Assembly: GCA_947450325.1 (NCBI GenBank) | Contig: CANFUT010000013.1 | Location: forward strand, 1-64,000 | Direction of reading: 5' to 3' | Length of the DNA: 64,000 bases | From: Flavobacteriia bacterium | GTDB lineage: Bacteria; Bacteroidota; Bacteroidia; Flavobacteriales_D; Crocinitomicaceae | Shown: in pieces, positions 45,517-55,163 of the stretch | Position numbering within the stretch: the first letter of the stretch is position 1 | How the letters are laid out: each line of letters opens with the position of its first letter | Notes under the pieces: model-generated | Seen by the model: only the letters and a program-made list of their open reading frames with translations | The model's database searches: none | Told to the model about the DNA's origin: nothing | Translations under genes and position numbers: made by a program

Positions 45517-46151
45517 TGGAAAGACTAGCCATCATAGGATCTGGTGATTTAGGGCGCCAAATTGCTCATCTTGCATTGAATGGCAAACATTATTTGCCCG
45601 TTGGATTTTTTGACGATTTTGAGTTAAAAGGTCAACTGAAACATAACCTACCCATCCTTGGGAATATTCCTGATATTTCAGAAGTATTTCAGAATAATAA
45701 TTTTGATGTGTTGTTGATTGCTATTGGCTACAATCATTTTGACGAGCGGAAAGGGCTTTTTGAAAGATTTAAAAATGAAATTCCATTTGGAAAAATCATT
45801 CATTCCTCAAATATTATAGATGGCTCAGTTCATATTGGTCAAGGATCTGTTGTTTATGCCGGCGGAATTTTTGATATGAATGTTTCAATTGGTGAGAATG
45901 TGCTGATTTACAACGGTTGTAATTTTTCACATGATGTTACTGTAAAAAGTCATTCGATTATTTCGCCAGGAGTTCAAATTGCTGGATTTTGTAAAATTGG
46001 AGAAGCCGTTAATTTAGGAATAGGAACGGTTATTTCTGATAATATCGAAGTTACTAATGGAACTCAAACAGGTGCTGGAGCAGTTGTAACAAAAAATATA
46101 TTAAACTCTGGGGTTTATGTAGGAATTCCAGCTAAAAAAATACAAAAATGA
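45516..46151 (+). CDS. NeuD/PglD-like sugar O/N-acetyltransferase
   Basis: The N-terminal half is a Rossmann-like domain (LAIIGSGDLGRQIAHLAL) that binds the nucleotide sugar. Residues about 95-205 form a left-handed beta-helix (DGSVHIGQGSVVYAGGIFD, VTNGTQTGAGAVVTKNI). This two-domain form acetylates 4-amino sugars on UDP- or dTDP-carriers. It lies directly before a WecE-like aminotransferase (4-base overlap), so it probably acetylates that enzyme's product. The start overlaps the WbqC stop by 1 base. Confidence 0.85.
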   Translation: MERLAIIGSGDLGRQIAHLALNGKHYLPVGFFDDFELKGQLKHNLPILGNIPDISEVFQNNNFDVLLIAIGYNHFDERKGLFERFKNEIPFGKIIHSSNIIDGSVHIGQGSVVYAGGIFDMNVSIGENVLIYNGCNFSHDVTVKSHSIISPGVQIAGFCKIGEAVNLGIGTVISDNIEVTNGTQTGAGAVVTKNILNSGVYVGIPAKKIQK

Positions 46152-47281
46152 AGATTCCATTTAATAAGCCATTTTTGACAGGTAATGAGACTAAGTATAT
46201 CGAAGATGCTGTGAAATCCATGAAGATTTCTGGTGACGGTGTTTATACTAAAAAATGTCACGATTTTTTTGAGCAGAAGTATAATTTCAAAAAATGCTTA
46301 TTGACTACTTCTTGCACTGATGCGCTGGAAATGGCGGCTATTTTGATTGATACAAAAGAAGGAGATGAAATTATCATGCCTTCATACACTTTTGTTTCAA
46401 CTTCCAATGCATTTGTTTTGAGAGGCGCTAAAATAGTCTTTGCGGATTCAAAACCGAATCATCCAAATATTGATGTTTCAAAAATCGAAGCGCTGATTAC
46501 CCCAAAAACCAAAGCTATTGTTCCTGTGCATTATGGGGGAGTGGCCTGCGATATGGATGAAATTATGGCACTAGCCAAAAAATACAATTTATATGTCATT
46601 GAAGATGCAGCGCAAGCTATAGACTCTTACTATAAAGGAAAACCACTTGGTAGTTTTGGACATTTAGCTGCTTTTTCATTTCATGAAACCAAAAATATTA
46701 TTTCTGGAGAAGGTGGCATGCTAGTGATTAATGACGATCAATTTATTGACCGCGCAGAAATAATCAGAGAAAAAGGAACCAATCGGAGCAAGTTTTACCG
46801 AGGAGAGGTAGATAAATATGGTTGGATTGACATAGGGTCGTCTTTTTTACCTTCTGATATTATAGCTGCTTTCTTGTTTGCTCAACTTGAAAATCTGGAT
46901 GAAATTCAGAAAAAAAGAGTCGGAAATTGGAATCTTTTTCATGAGAAATTAATTCATTTACAAGAAAATGGTTGTTTTCAATTTTTAGATTTAGATGAAA
47001 ATCAAACAAATAATGGACATTTATTTGCTTTAATAATGAACAACTTGGAAGAGCGATCTGCGTTGATTGACTTTATGAGAAAAGAAGAAGTCATGCCTGT
47101 TTTTCATTATTTGAGTTTGCACAAAAGTCCTTATTATCAAGATAAACACGATGGCAGAGAACTAGATAATTGTGATCGATTTGCTGATACTTTGTTGCGA
47201 TTGCCATTTTACCATGACCTTTCAAAAGAAGATATTGAAAAAATCACTTCATTAGTTATTCGCTTTTTTGATGGAAAGTAG
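46148..47281 (+). CDS. dTDP-4-amino-4,6-dideoxy-sugar transaminase (WecE/RffA-like, DegT family)
   Basis: This PLP enzyme converts a 4-keto-6-deoxy nucleotide sugar to the 4-amino sugar. It starts KIPFNKPFLTGNETKYIEDA and has MPSYTFVSTSNAFVLRGAKIVF and VIEDAAQAID (the PLP-nitrogen-contacting Asp). Lys182, in SFHETKNIISGEGG, forms the Schiff base. Its 377 residues match WecE/RffA closely. The product is probably dTDP-Fuc4N or an epimer. The dTDP-glucose precursor genes (rmlA, rmlB) are not in the window. Confidence 0.9.
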   Translation: MKIPFNKPFLTGNETKYIEDAVKSMKISGDGVYTKKCHDFFEQKYNFKKCLLTTSCTDALEMAAILIDTKEGDEIIMPSYTFVSTSNAFVLRGAKIVFADSKPNHPNIDVSKIEALITPKTKAIVPVHYGGVACDMDEIMALAKKYNLYVIEDAAQAIDSYYKGKPLGSFGHLAAFSFHETKNIISGEGGMLVINDDQFIDRAEIIREKGTNRSKFYRGEVDKYGWIDIGSSFLPSDIIAAFLFAQLENLDEIQKKRVGNWNLFHEKLIHLQENGCFQFLDLDENQTNNGHLFALIMNNLEERSALIDFMRKEEVMPVFHYLSLHKSPYYQDKHDGRELDNCDRFADTLLRLPFYHDLSKEDIEKITSLVIRFFDGK

Positions 47282-48413
47282 GACAAAAATATTATTTATC
47301 GTTTCTGAATTTTATCAATCCGGAGCCAATAGATATACCTATGAAATTGATAAATCAATTGATAAAAACAAGATTGATTTGCAAATTTTATCTTGGCATC
47401 CGTTGAACAATAGTGAAATTTGGGACGATCATTATTACTATAAACATCAAGTCTTAGGTACCCCGATTTTTTTTGAAAATGAAATTAATCAATTAACTGT
47501 GCCTACTATCAAGGAAAGGCTTGCAAAAAAGATATTCAATAAGCCTTTGCCACTTGAACGTCAGATGTTTCATGATTTCTTGGCGAATTATTCAATAGTA
47601 GTTGTCATTGGGGAGTATTTATATCCATACGTTGCTAGGTTTATGAATGATGTCGAGTTAAACAAGACTTATATCTCGATCCATAACTCCATTTTTCAGC
47701 ACAAAGAAAATTACGATCGATATGATAAAACGAAATCTTATAGGTTTATATCTAGTTTTGAAGATGGGATGTATCAAAATGAATTGAATGAATTTGAACA
47801 ATACAGTCATCTGTTTTTCCCGCTTTCGATCAAAATTGAAAATACAGTTTTTAAAACTAACTACAGTTTGTCGGAACCAATCAAAATTGGAATTTTTACC
47901 CGTCTTTCACACACGAAACCACTAGATCCGTTTTTATATGCTTTTCAATTGATTCTTGAAAAATATCCAACTGCTGAATTTCATATTTACGGAAGTGGAG
48001 ATCCCGAAAAAGAGGGGGTTAATAGGATTGTAAAACAACTTAATTTAGAGAAAAGTGTAATTTTTAGAGGACATCAAGAAGATTTGATTGCATCAGCACT
48101 AGCAGATAATTTAAATTTAATCTGGTTGCATGGCTATTATGGGGTACCTGGAGGTTTTGCAGGATTCGATATTTGTACCACCAAAATTCCTCAGGTTTTC
48201 TGGGATTTTAGTGTTTCTAGTGATCAGTTCAGTGACGAAAGATTCCCCATGTTTCATCAATTATCGAAATTTGTAGCTAAATCACTTGAAATTATCGAAG
48301 ATGCTTCCAAGGCCAAAGAAATGGCAGAAGCTCAGTATAAATATATTGATGATGAAAAAAATATTCAAAAATTTATTCATATATTGGAATCTCTTTTTGA
48401 ACAAAAAAACTAA
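47271..48413 (+). CDS. Glycosyltransferase, GT4-like (GT-B fold)
   Basis: The 380-residue protein has the two-domain GT-B outline: an N-terminal domain with FIVSEFYQSGANRYTYEID and a C-terminal donor-binding domain (IKIGIFTRLSHTKPLDPFLYAF, AEFHIYGSGDPEKEGVNRI, VIFRGHQEDL). The usual GT4 EGxGxxxxE motif is replaced by GVPGGFAGFDICTTK. ATG 47271 overlaps the aminotransferase by 11 bases and is preferred over TTG 47268. The sugar is unknown. Confidence 0.8.
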   Translation: MESRTKILFIVSEFYQSGANRYTYEIDKSIDKNKIDLQILSWHPLNNSEIWDDHYYYKHQVLGTPIFFENEINQLTVPTIKERLAKKIFNKPLPLERQMFHDFLANYSIVVVIGEYLYPYVARFMNDVELNKTYISIHNSIFQHKENYDRYDKTKSYRFISSFEDGMYQNELNEFEQYSHLFFPLSIKIENTVFKTNYSLSEPIKIGIFTRLSHTKPLDPFLYAFQLILEKYPTAEFHIYGSGDPEKEGVNRIVKQLNLEKSVIFRGHQEDLIASALADNLNLIWLHGYYGVPGGFAGFDICTTKIPQVFWDFSVSSDQFSDERFPMFHQLSKFVAKSLEIIEDASKAKEMAEAQYKYIDDEKNIQKFIHILESLFEQKN

Positions 48414-48423
48414 TTGATTAGGA

Positions 48424-49242
48424 ATGAATGTAAAGTATAAATTAGGTGGTAAGGAAATTGAACTTGAATTGAATGGTTCTACTTTTGTTGGTTCTGATGA
48501 GGTCTTATTGTTACAAGATGAGAATTTAATTGAAAACACTACATGGAAAGAAATTGGCTATGATATTGTCGATTTTTTGAGTGAAGCTGATTTCGTAAAA
48601 ATTAAAGATGGTTTAAAATCGATAATCGGTGATTTAATTGTTGAAGCTGGCGGAAAAATTGATCAAAATTTTGAGCTTGAAAATTATCATATGTATGTAA
48701 ACAATGAAATTCACTTGAAACTAGCTAAAATGATTCAGTGGGGTTGGAATATCAGTGAATTTCCAGTGGATTTTAAGTTGATTAATGACAGAATTTCAGA
48801 GGTTGTTGGAATGCAAGTTTCAAGCAAGGCGAAACACATTGAGTTGAATAATTTTTTCTTGAGAATTGTTCGTCCACAAAATTTTCAAGATAACAATCCG
48901 CCGCACAGAGATGTATGGATTGATAGATTAAGAGATGCTGTTAACATCTATGCTCCGATTTGTGGCAGCAACGAAAACAGCTCTTTGGGATTAATTTCAG
49001 GAAGTCATTTGTTTAAAGAGTCTGAAATTGAACGAACTGCAGAAGGCGCCATTTTAAATGGGACTTCTTATACTGTTCCCTGCGTTATCTCGGTCAAAGG
49101 TGAGCAACCGATTTTGCTAAGACCAGACCCGAAAGAGAATCAAGTAATGCTTTTCTCTCCCTATATGGTGCACGGTGGTGGATATAATTTTAATGAAAAT
49201 ACAACAAGAATGTCTCTAGAAGTGAGATTTTGGAAAAATTAA
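48424..49242 (+). CDS. Phytanoyl-CoA dioxygenase-like Fe(II)/2-oxoglutarate oxygenase
   Basis: The core carries the facial triad of this fold: His161 and Asp163 in PPHRDVWID, and His250 in YMVHGGG. Arg262, in NTTRMSLEVRFW, is placed to hold 2-oxoglutarate. The segment between, GSNENSSLGLISGSHLFKESE, is typical of phytanoyl-CoA dioxygenase relatives. The first 60 residues are an extra strand-rich region. It lies between a glycosyltransferase and an epimerase, so hydroxylation or oxidation of a sugar, lipid or nucleotide-linked intermediate is likely, but the substrate is unknown. Confidence 0.78.
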   Translation: MNVKYKLGGKEIELELNGSTFVGSDEVLLLQDENLIENTTWKEIGYDIVDFLSEADFVKIKDGLKSIIGDLIVEAGGKIDQNFELENYHMYVNNEIHLKLAKMIQWGWNISEFPVDFKLINDRISEVVGMQVSSKAKHIELNNFFLRIVRPQNFQDNNPPHRDVWIDRLRDAVNIYAPICGSNENSSLGLISGSHLFKESEIERTAEGAILNGTSYTVPCVISVKGEQPILLRPDPKENQVMLFSPYMVHGGGYNFNENTTRMSLEVRFWKN

Positions 49243-49247
49243 GAAAA

Positions 49248-50177
49248 ATGAGAGTATTAATTACAGGAGGTGCAGGTTTTATTGGAAGTCATTTAACTGC
49301 TTTTTTAGCAGAACAAGGACATGAAGTAATTGTACTAGATAATTTATTGAGAGGGAATAAAATTGAGGATAATATCTTAAGCAAAATAACCTTCATTGAA
49401 GGAGATGTTAGAAATCAAGATTTAGTGATGCAGTTATCAGAAAATTGTGATCAAATTTATCATTTGGCTGCGATTTTAGGAGTAGATATTGTTGCTGATA
49501 ACCCTGTTGAGACAATGGAAACAGAAGTTGAAGGGACAAAAAACGTCGTATATGCTGCGCTTAAACATGGTGTTAAGAAGGTTATTTACGCTTCAACAAG
49601 TGGTGTTTACGGACATTCTGCAATAGAAAAAAGCGTCGATGAAGACATCATGATTGATCCTAGAACAAGTTATGCAATGGCGAAACGATATAATGAAATT
49701 TATCTGAAAGCTGTTTACGAAGAAAGAGGTCTTGAATCTATTTCATTGCGTTTCTTCAATGTTTATGGTCCTCGACAAGATGACAGAATGGTGATTCCTC
49801 GTTTTTTTGAACAAGCTTTGAAAAACGAACCAATAACTGTTTTTGGCAGTGGAAAACAAACGAGAGACTTTACAAGTGTCGAAGAAACAATAATTTCTTT
49901 GGTTAAATTATCAGAAGTTTCAACTGGAGCTGAAATCTACAACATTGCAAATGAAACAGAATTAAATATTTTAGAGTTAGCGGAGTATATTAAAGAAATT
50001 ACTAAGTCAGACTCTGAAATAAAATTAATTGATTCTCCTGCTAATCGATATGATTATGAAGTTGAAAGACGAGTTGGAAGTTCTGAAAAGTTACTAAAAG
50101 CCGTTGGATTCAAACCAAATACTGATATTCGATTGGGTTTAAAGAAATTACAAGAAAGCTTATATCAAATTAATTAG
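49248..50177 (+). CDS. NAD-dependent nucleotide-sugar epimerase/dehydratase
   Basis: This is an extended short-chain dehydrogenase: the NAD motif GGAGFIGSHL opens the protein, Tyr142 and Lys146 form the YxxxK pair (TSYAMAKRYN), and LRFFNVYGPRQDDRMVIPRF follows. The family includes GalE-, WbpP- and RmlB-like enzymes, and which one this is cannot be decided here. The ATG at 49248 gives the natural start MRVLITGGAG. TTG at 49230 would overlap the dioxygenase. The length is 309 residues. Confidence 0.9.
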   Translation: MRVLITGGAGFIGSHLTAFLAEQGHEVIVLDNLLRGNKIEDNILSKITFIEGDVRNQDLVMQLSENCDQIYHLAAILGVDIVADNPVETMETEVEGTKNVVYAALKHGVKKVIYASTSGVYGHSAIEKSVDEDIMIDPRTSYAMAKRYNEIYLKAVYEERGLESISLRFFNVYGPRQDDRMVIPRFFEQALKNEPITVFGSGKQTRDFTSVEETIISLVKLSEVSTGAEIYNIANETELNILELAEYIKEITKSDSEIKLIDSPANRYDYEVERRVGSSEKLLKAVGFKPNTDIRLGLKKLQESLYQIN

Positions 50178-50183
50178 TCTTGC

Positions 50184-51314
50184 ATGTCGAGCAAACAAAA
50201 AGTATTGATTCTACTTCCAGTTTTTGATTTAGGAGGTGCTGAAAAACAGGGGCTTTATATTGCTAAATCTTTGCAAGATTCTGGAATGTATGAAGTTGAA
50301 GTTTGGGCATTAGATCAAGGTTCTGGTAATTTATGTGAATTGCTTGATACAGCTAATTTGAAGTATTCCAATTTGAAAATACCATTTAATTCTTTTTACA
50401 ATAGAAAAAAGAGAATTGGTGTCTATTTGAAGTTCAGAAAGTCATTGAAAAAGGCTAGGATTAATTCGATTATTCCTTTTACATATCATTGCAATGTTAT
50501 GTCAGCTTCAACGTATAAATTTGCTGGAGTATCAAAATGCTTGTGGTTTCAAATTGCAATGGAGTTTCACATAACAATGAGCACGTTTGAGAAATTGGCG
50601 TTAAAATTTAAGCCAACATACGCTTCTAATTCTAGGGCAGCGGGAAACTTTATTGCTGAAAGACATGGTCAAAATGAAGACGAAGTTGCTTTTATTCCTA
50701 ATCCCTTTGAGAAGATTGAAATAAAAACGGAAAGAGCAGATTGGAGATCTAAACTTGGTATTGCAGAAGATGAAATCATGTTATTAATAGCAGCTAATTT
50801 TTTCCCAGAAAAAGACCATGAAACATTGATAAAAGGTTTTCAAATTGCGTTAAAACATAATCCAAAGTTAAAGTTGGTATTAGCAGGAAGTCAAAACAAT
50901 AAAGATAGGGTTAATCTAGTTAAATCGATTTGTTATGATTTAGGCTTAGATAAAAATCAGGTCAATTTTATCGGTGCTTCCGATGATGTATCAGGATTAA
51001 TCAACGCATCTGATATTTGTTTGTTAACAAGTGTGAGTGAAGGAAGTCCAAATGCTTTGATCGAATATATGGGGTATGGAAAGCCAATCATCGCTTCTTC
51101 AATTCCATCAATTGTTGAATTATTACAACCTTCATATCCATTTTTATTTGAACCAAGAAATTCTGAAGATTTAGCATTGAAAATTTTTCAATTAACTGAG
51201 ATTCTAAATTCTAAAGCTTGTCAAGAACTTGTTGAAATTAACGAGAATAGAGTTTTAACTGAATATACCATTGAATCAAATTTTAATGCTTTTCACCAAA
51301 TTTTATCCGCATGA
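50184..51314 (+). CDS. Glycosyltransferase family 4
   Basis: The N-terminal domain starts VLILLPVFDLGGAEKQGLYIAKSL, typical of GT4. The C-terminal domain has MLLIAANFFPEKDHETLIKGF, LVLAGSQNN and the donor-site block LLTSVSEGSPNALIEYMGYGKPIIA, with the catalytic-type glutamates. The length of 376 residues is normal. It overlaps the next GT2 gene by 4 bases. Confidence 0.9.
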   Translation: MSSKQKVLILLPVFDLGGAEKQGLYIAKSLQDSGMYEVEVWALDQGSGNLCELLDTANLKYSNLKIPFNSFYNRKKRIGVYLKFRKSLKKARINSIIPFTYHCNVMSASTYKFAGVSKCLWFQIAMEFHITMSTFEKLALKFKPTYASNSRAAGNFIAERHGQNEDEVAFIPNPFEKIEIKTERADWRSKLGIAEDEIMLLIAANFFPEKDHETLIKGFQIALKHNPKLKLVLAGSQNNKDRVNLVKSICYDLGLDKNQVNFIGASDDVSGLINASDICLLTSVSEGSPNALIEYMGYGKPIIASSIPSIVELLQPSYPFLFEPRNSEDLALKIFQLTEILNSKACQELVEINENRVLTEYTIESNFNAFHQILSA

Positions 51315-52123
51315 GTTCTCCTTTGGTCTCTTTTATTATTCCTTATTTCAACGCTGGAACGACGATTCAAGCAACGATTGATTCAATTTTTAATCAATCG
51401 TACAAAAAATTTGATATATGGATTATTAATGATGGATGTACCGATTTAGCTTCAATTGAAAAGTTGAAAGATTTTGAAGGACGAGAAAAAATAAAAATTT
51501 TGCATCAAGAAAACTCAGGCCCTAGTATAGCGAGGAATAAAGCAATATTACTGTCAAATGCTGAATTTATTATTCCATTAGATGCAGATGATAAAATTGA
51601 ATTAGATACAGTTTCAGAAAGTATTAAATCAATGAACGAAAACCCAAAAATTGGAATTGTATATGGTAATCTGCAATTTTTCGGAAATGAAAATAAAATA
51701 AAAATACAAGAGACTTTTAAAATTGAAAAGCAACTTTTATGGAATCAAATAGCAGTTTGCTGTTTGATTAGAAAAAGTGTATTTGAAGAAGTTGGATTAT
51801 ATGACGAGTTTTTAAGTAAGCTTGGACTAGAAGATTGGGAATTTTGGATTAGAGTAGGTTCTTCAAAGTGGGAATTTAAGAAAATTGAAAAAATTCAGTT
51901 TCAAATTAGAATTCAAACTTCATCACGAACTGTTGATGTTGCAAATAGAAATTTAGTAGAAATTAAAAAATATGTGTGTCAAAAGCATTCATTTTTATGG
52001 TTAGAAATGTATGAAAATATGTATTACCAAAATAAAATGACATCCGAAATGCCTGACTTTAAAATTGGAAGAATTGTTCTGGCGCCGTATAGATTTTTTA
52101 AGCACAAAATTTTAAATCGATGA
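51311..52123 (+). CDS. Glycosyltransferase family 2
   Basis: GT-A fold: VSFIIPYFNAGTTIQATIDSI, the nucleotide-binding INDGC, and the DxD-type LDADDK metal site near residue 95. It is short (270 residues) with no C-terminal membrane spans, so it is a single-addition enzyme rather than a synthase. It overlaps both neighbours by 4 bases. Confidence 0.9.
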   Translation: MSSPLVSFIIPYFNAGTTIQATIDSIFNQSYKKFDIWIINDGCTDLASIEKLKDFEGREKIKILHQENSGPSIARNKAILLSNAEFIIPLDADDKIELDTVSESIKSMNENPKIGIVYGNLQFFGNENKIKIQETFKIEKQLLWNQIAVCCLIRKSVFEEVGLYDEFLSKLGLEDWEFWIRVGSSKWEFKKIEKIQFQIRIQTSSRTVDVANRNLVEIKKYVCQKHSFLWLEMYENMYYQNKMTSEMPDFKIGRIVLAPYRFFKHKILNR

Positions 52124-53058
52124 GCGAATATCGAATAAAAAGAGTTTCCGAATCGAATTTAAAGGATCTTTTATTTATTTATAAGAGTGCTTTTGGGTAT
52201 GATTTAGATCTAACTGTATTTCTAAAAAAACAAAATACTTTACAATTTGGAGATGCTTTTGTTGGTTTCATTGCTTATGACCTAGAAAATAATCCAGCAG
52301 CTTTCTATGGTGTATATTCTTGTAAAATTGAATTTAATGGCAAATTATATTTAGCAGCTCAATCAGGAGACACCATGACACACAGTGACCACACTGGGAA
52401 AGGGTTGTTCACCCAACTAGCATTAGAAACCTATGAGTATTGTAAAGAAAATGGTTTTCATTGTGTTTTTGGTTTTCCTAATGAAAATTCTTTTCCAGGA
52501 TTTATAAAAAGACTAGGATGGTCGCATTTTGATGATATGACTCCCTTTTTAGTTCGTGTTAATTGTATTCCGTGGATCAGAATAAAAAATACTTTGAAGC
52601 TGTCTCAAAATTTACATAACAGATGGTGTCGTTTTCATTTGAATAAAATTAAGAAAGGTTCTCCTTTTAAAAGTTCCTCCTTAGATGCAGACATTCCAGT
52701 TGTTGATCATTCCAAAGATTTTTTTGATTATAAAACTTACAGTGAAAACTACTTGATAGAGGTTGATGGCATCAATGTTTGGGTAAAGTTTGATGAACTG
52801 TTTTTGTATATTGGCGACATAGAAAAATGCGACGAAGACACATTTATAACGACAATTAAAAAGTTAAAAGGTATTGCTTTTAGAATGGGGCTACCACATT
52901 TAAGATTCCAAACAAGTTCTGATACTTGGGGATTTCAGATGTTTCAAAAAATTGGTGTGAGTATGGAGACAAAATATCCGGTTGGTGGAATTAATTTCTC
53001 AAGCGAGATTCCGTTGGAAAAAATGAAATTTACAGGTGCTGATAATGACACTTTTTAG
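52120..53058 (+). CDS. GNAT-type acyltransferase
   Basis: The first 150 residues show an acetyl-CoA-binding GNAT core: YLAAQSGDTMTHSDHTGKGLFTQLALETYEYCKENGF with the pyrophosphate-loop-like HTGKG, then FGFPNENSFPGFIKRLGW. The remaining part (about 160-312) resembles a second, degenerate GNAT-like half. This suggests acylation of an amino sugar or of a glycan component. It overlaps the GT2 gene upstream by 4 bases. Confidence 0.72.
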   Translation: MSEYRIKRVSESNLKDLLFIYKSAFGYDLDLTVFLKKQNTLQFGDAFVGFIAYDLENNPAAFYGVYSCKIEFNGKLYLAAQSGDTMTHSDHTGKGLFTQLALETYEYCKENGFHCVFGFPNENSFPGFIKRLGWSHFDDMTPFLVRVNCIPWIRIKNTLKLSQNLHNRWCRFHLNKIKKGSPFKSSSLDADIPVVDHSKDFFDYKTYSENYLIEVDGINVWVKFDELFLYIGDIEKCDEDTFITTIKKLKGIAFRMGLPHLRFQTSSDTWGFQMFQKIGVSMETKYPVGGINFSSEIPLEKMKFTGADNDTF

Positions 53059-54122
53059 TGAGGTTAATTAATTCTATGATTAAAAACAACGTTTATTTAC
53101 CAAATGTAACTTTCTTTAGATTTATTGCAGCGTTGTGGATTGTTTTTTACCATTTTGGTGCAACATTGACTGATAATACAGTCCTGAATAGAGTTGTCAG
53201 TAATGGATTTCAAGCGGTATCTTTTTTTTACGTTCTGTCGGGCTTCATTATGGCTTATTTATATTACTCATCTTTTTTGAATAAGCAATTTCAATTTTTT
53301 CAATTTTGGAAAGCAAGATTTGCACGCATTTATCCTGCTTATTTTGTTGCGTTAATTTGTTGTTTGTTTTTCTATTTATATTGGGGAACTGATTTTAAAT
53401 TTTTGGATGGAATCGTTGAATTTTTATGCGTGCAAACTTGGACCTGGAGTTCTTTTCCTGGCTATAATTATCCAGACTGGAGTATATCAGTAGAATTCTT
53501 TTTCTATTTTATTTTTCCATTTTTGATGAAAAAGTTCGTAACCTTAAGCACAAAGCTAATTATTTGGATAGTTTTTCTATTTTGGTTGACTACACAAAGT
53601 CTCTACAATTTAATAGATTTTGATAGTCAGAAAATTTTTGAAGACTTTCCTTTGTTTCATCTTTCATCTTTCGTTTTCGGTGTATTCGGTGGAATTTTGT
53701 TTTTTCGATACAATAGTCTTTTGATGAAGCTCAATTTTACTAAGCTTTTCATTAGCATACTATCGATTTCAATCCTACTAATTTCTGTTCATTTCGTTTT
53801 TGATATTAAAGAGAATATTGGGTTGTATGCGCCTATTTTTTTAATGCTCATTTTTGTTTTAGTCATTGATAGAACTTTTTTTTCTACGCTATTTTCTAAT
53901 AAGATTGCTGACTATTTAGGGGAAATTAGCTTCAGTATTTATATTTTCCAATATCCTGTTTATATTTTATCCAAGATTATTGCTGGTAAATTTCAGGTGA
54001 ATATAAATAGCATATTTTTTCTATTTTCCTTTGTTTCTTTGTTGATTGTAATCTCAATGTTTACTCACAAGTTTATAGAGAAAAAGATTCGAAAATTAAT
54101 TTTAGAAAAAAGTGTGAGATGA
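53058..54122 (+). CDS. Acyltransferase-3 family membrane protein (O-acetyltransferase)
   Basis: About ten membrane spans, with the family start VTFFRFIAALWIVFYHFG (catalytic-type His in span 1) and FFYVLSGFIMAYLYY, then KARFARIYPAYF and YPDWSISVEFFFYFIFPF. These proteins move an acetyl group from the cytoplasm to glycans outside. The start may be GTG 53058, overlapping the GNAT stop, or ATG 53076 (MIKNNVYLPN). It overlaps the deacetylase gene by 4 bases. Confidence 0.88.
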   Translation: MRLINSMIKNNVYLPNVTFFRFIAALWIVFYHFGATLTDNTVLNRVVSNGFQAVSFFYVLSGFIMAYLYYSSFLNKQFQFFQFWKARFARIYPAYFVALICCLFFYLYWGTDFKFLDGIVEFLCVQTWTWSSFPGYNYPDWSISVEFFFYFIFPFLMKKFVTLSTKLIIWIVFLFWLTTQSLYNLIDFDSQKIFEDFPLFHLSSFVFGVFGGILFFRYNSLLMKLNFTKLFISILSISILLISVHFVFDIKENIGLYAPIFLMLIFVLVIDRTFFSTLFSNKIADYLGEISFSIYIFQYPVYILSKIIAGKFQVNINSIFFLFSFVSLLIVISMFTHKFIEKKIRKLILEKSVR

Positions 54123-55162
54123 ATTGGTTTGAACAAAAAATATTAGGCTTATTCGTAAAAACAAAGGGCAAATTATCTGCCAGAATTTTGGCAGGACAAG
54201 GATTGATATTCATGTTGCATAGGGTTTTGCCCGAGAACGAAAGAGAAAAATACACGTTAAACAGAGATTTGGCTATAACTCCTGAAAAGCTTGAAGAATA
54301 TATTCTTTTCTTCAAGCAGCACGACTATCACTTTATTTCTTTAGATGAACTATCGGATTGGTTGGATGGAAAAATCAAACTTAACAAAAAAATCGTTTGT
54401 TTGACTTTTGATGATGGTTATCGAGATAATTTAATCCATGGATTACCGATTTTAAAAAAGCACCAAGTACCAGCTACGATATATGTAACCAATTGTTTGC
54501 CTAATGGTACAGGCTTGTTGTGGTGGTATTATTTTGAAGAATTTGCAAATAAAGCCAATCGACTCATTTTAGATTCTTCAATCCGTAAAGTCGAGTTTTG
54601 TTGGAAAGATTCAAATGATGCTTTTTCTCAATTTCAGCAAGTGAGTGAGGCTATTAAGTCAATTCCTTCAATAGAACTTAGGCACGTATTGAAAAGTAGT
54701 TTTGGGTTGACCGATGAGGAAATGGAGAAACATTGCAGGGAGATTTCGTTGACTTGGGACGAAATTAAAGTTTTATCAGATGAAACAATGATTAACATAG
54801 GTGCACATACGATGAACCATGTTTCTGTGAAACAACAAGAAAGTGAGTTAGTTAAGGTGGAAATGTTGAATTCAAAACTTGAAATTGAAAGTAAAATTGG
54901 TAAAAAAGTGGCACATTTCGCTTACCCTTTTGGTGGCGAGTTTGATGTTTGTGAAAGAGATATAAAGATCGCATCATCCTTGGGGTTCAAAACTTCAACA
55001 TTGAATCAACCTGGTAACATTTTTAAAACCAATAAATCAAGGAAGCAAGCATTGGCAAGGATGCCACTTGGAAATAGAACAGAAGCGGAAAGAATGAATA
55101 ATTATATGAATGGAATTTATCATTTTTCTGTAAACGGATTTAAAAAGGAAAAATATTCTTGA
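54119..55162 (+). CDS. Polysaccharide deacetylase family protein (CE4-like)
   Basis: The NodB-type metal-dependent deacetylase motifs are present: TFDDGYRDN with Asp98/Asp99, and GAHTMNH with His230 and His234, which bind the metal with the Asp, then AYPFGGEFD. The length of 347 residues is normal. There is no signal peptide, so it should act in the cytoplasm, for example on a lipid-linked or nucleotide sugar before export. The ATG overlaps the acyltransferase stop by 4 bases. Confidence 0.88.
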   Translation: MNWFEQKILGLFVKTKGKLSARILAGQGLIFMLHRVLPENEREKYTLNRDLAITPEKLEEYILFFKQHDYHFISLDELSDWLDGKIKLNKKIVCLTFDDGYRDNLIHGLPILKKHQVPATIYVTNCLPNGTGLLWWYYFEEFANKANRLILDSSIRKVEFCWKDSNDAFSQFQQVSEAIKSIPSIELRHVLKSSFGLTDEEMEKHCREISLTWDEIKVLSDETMINIGAHTMNHVSVKQQESELVKVEMLNSKLEIESKIGKKVAHFAYPFGGEFDVCERDIKIASSLGFKTSTLNQPGNIFKTNKSRKQALARMPLGNRTEAERMNNYMNGIYHFSVNGFKKEKYS

Positions 55163-55163
55163 A

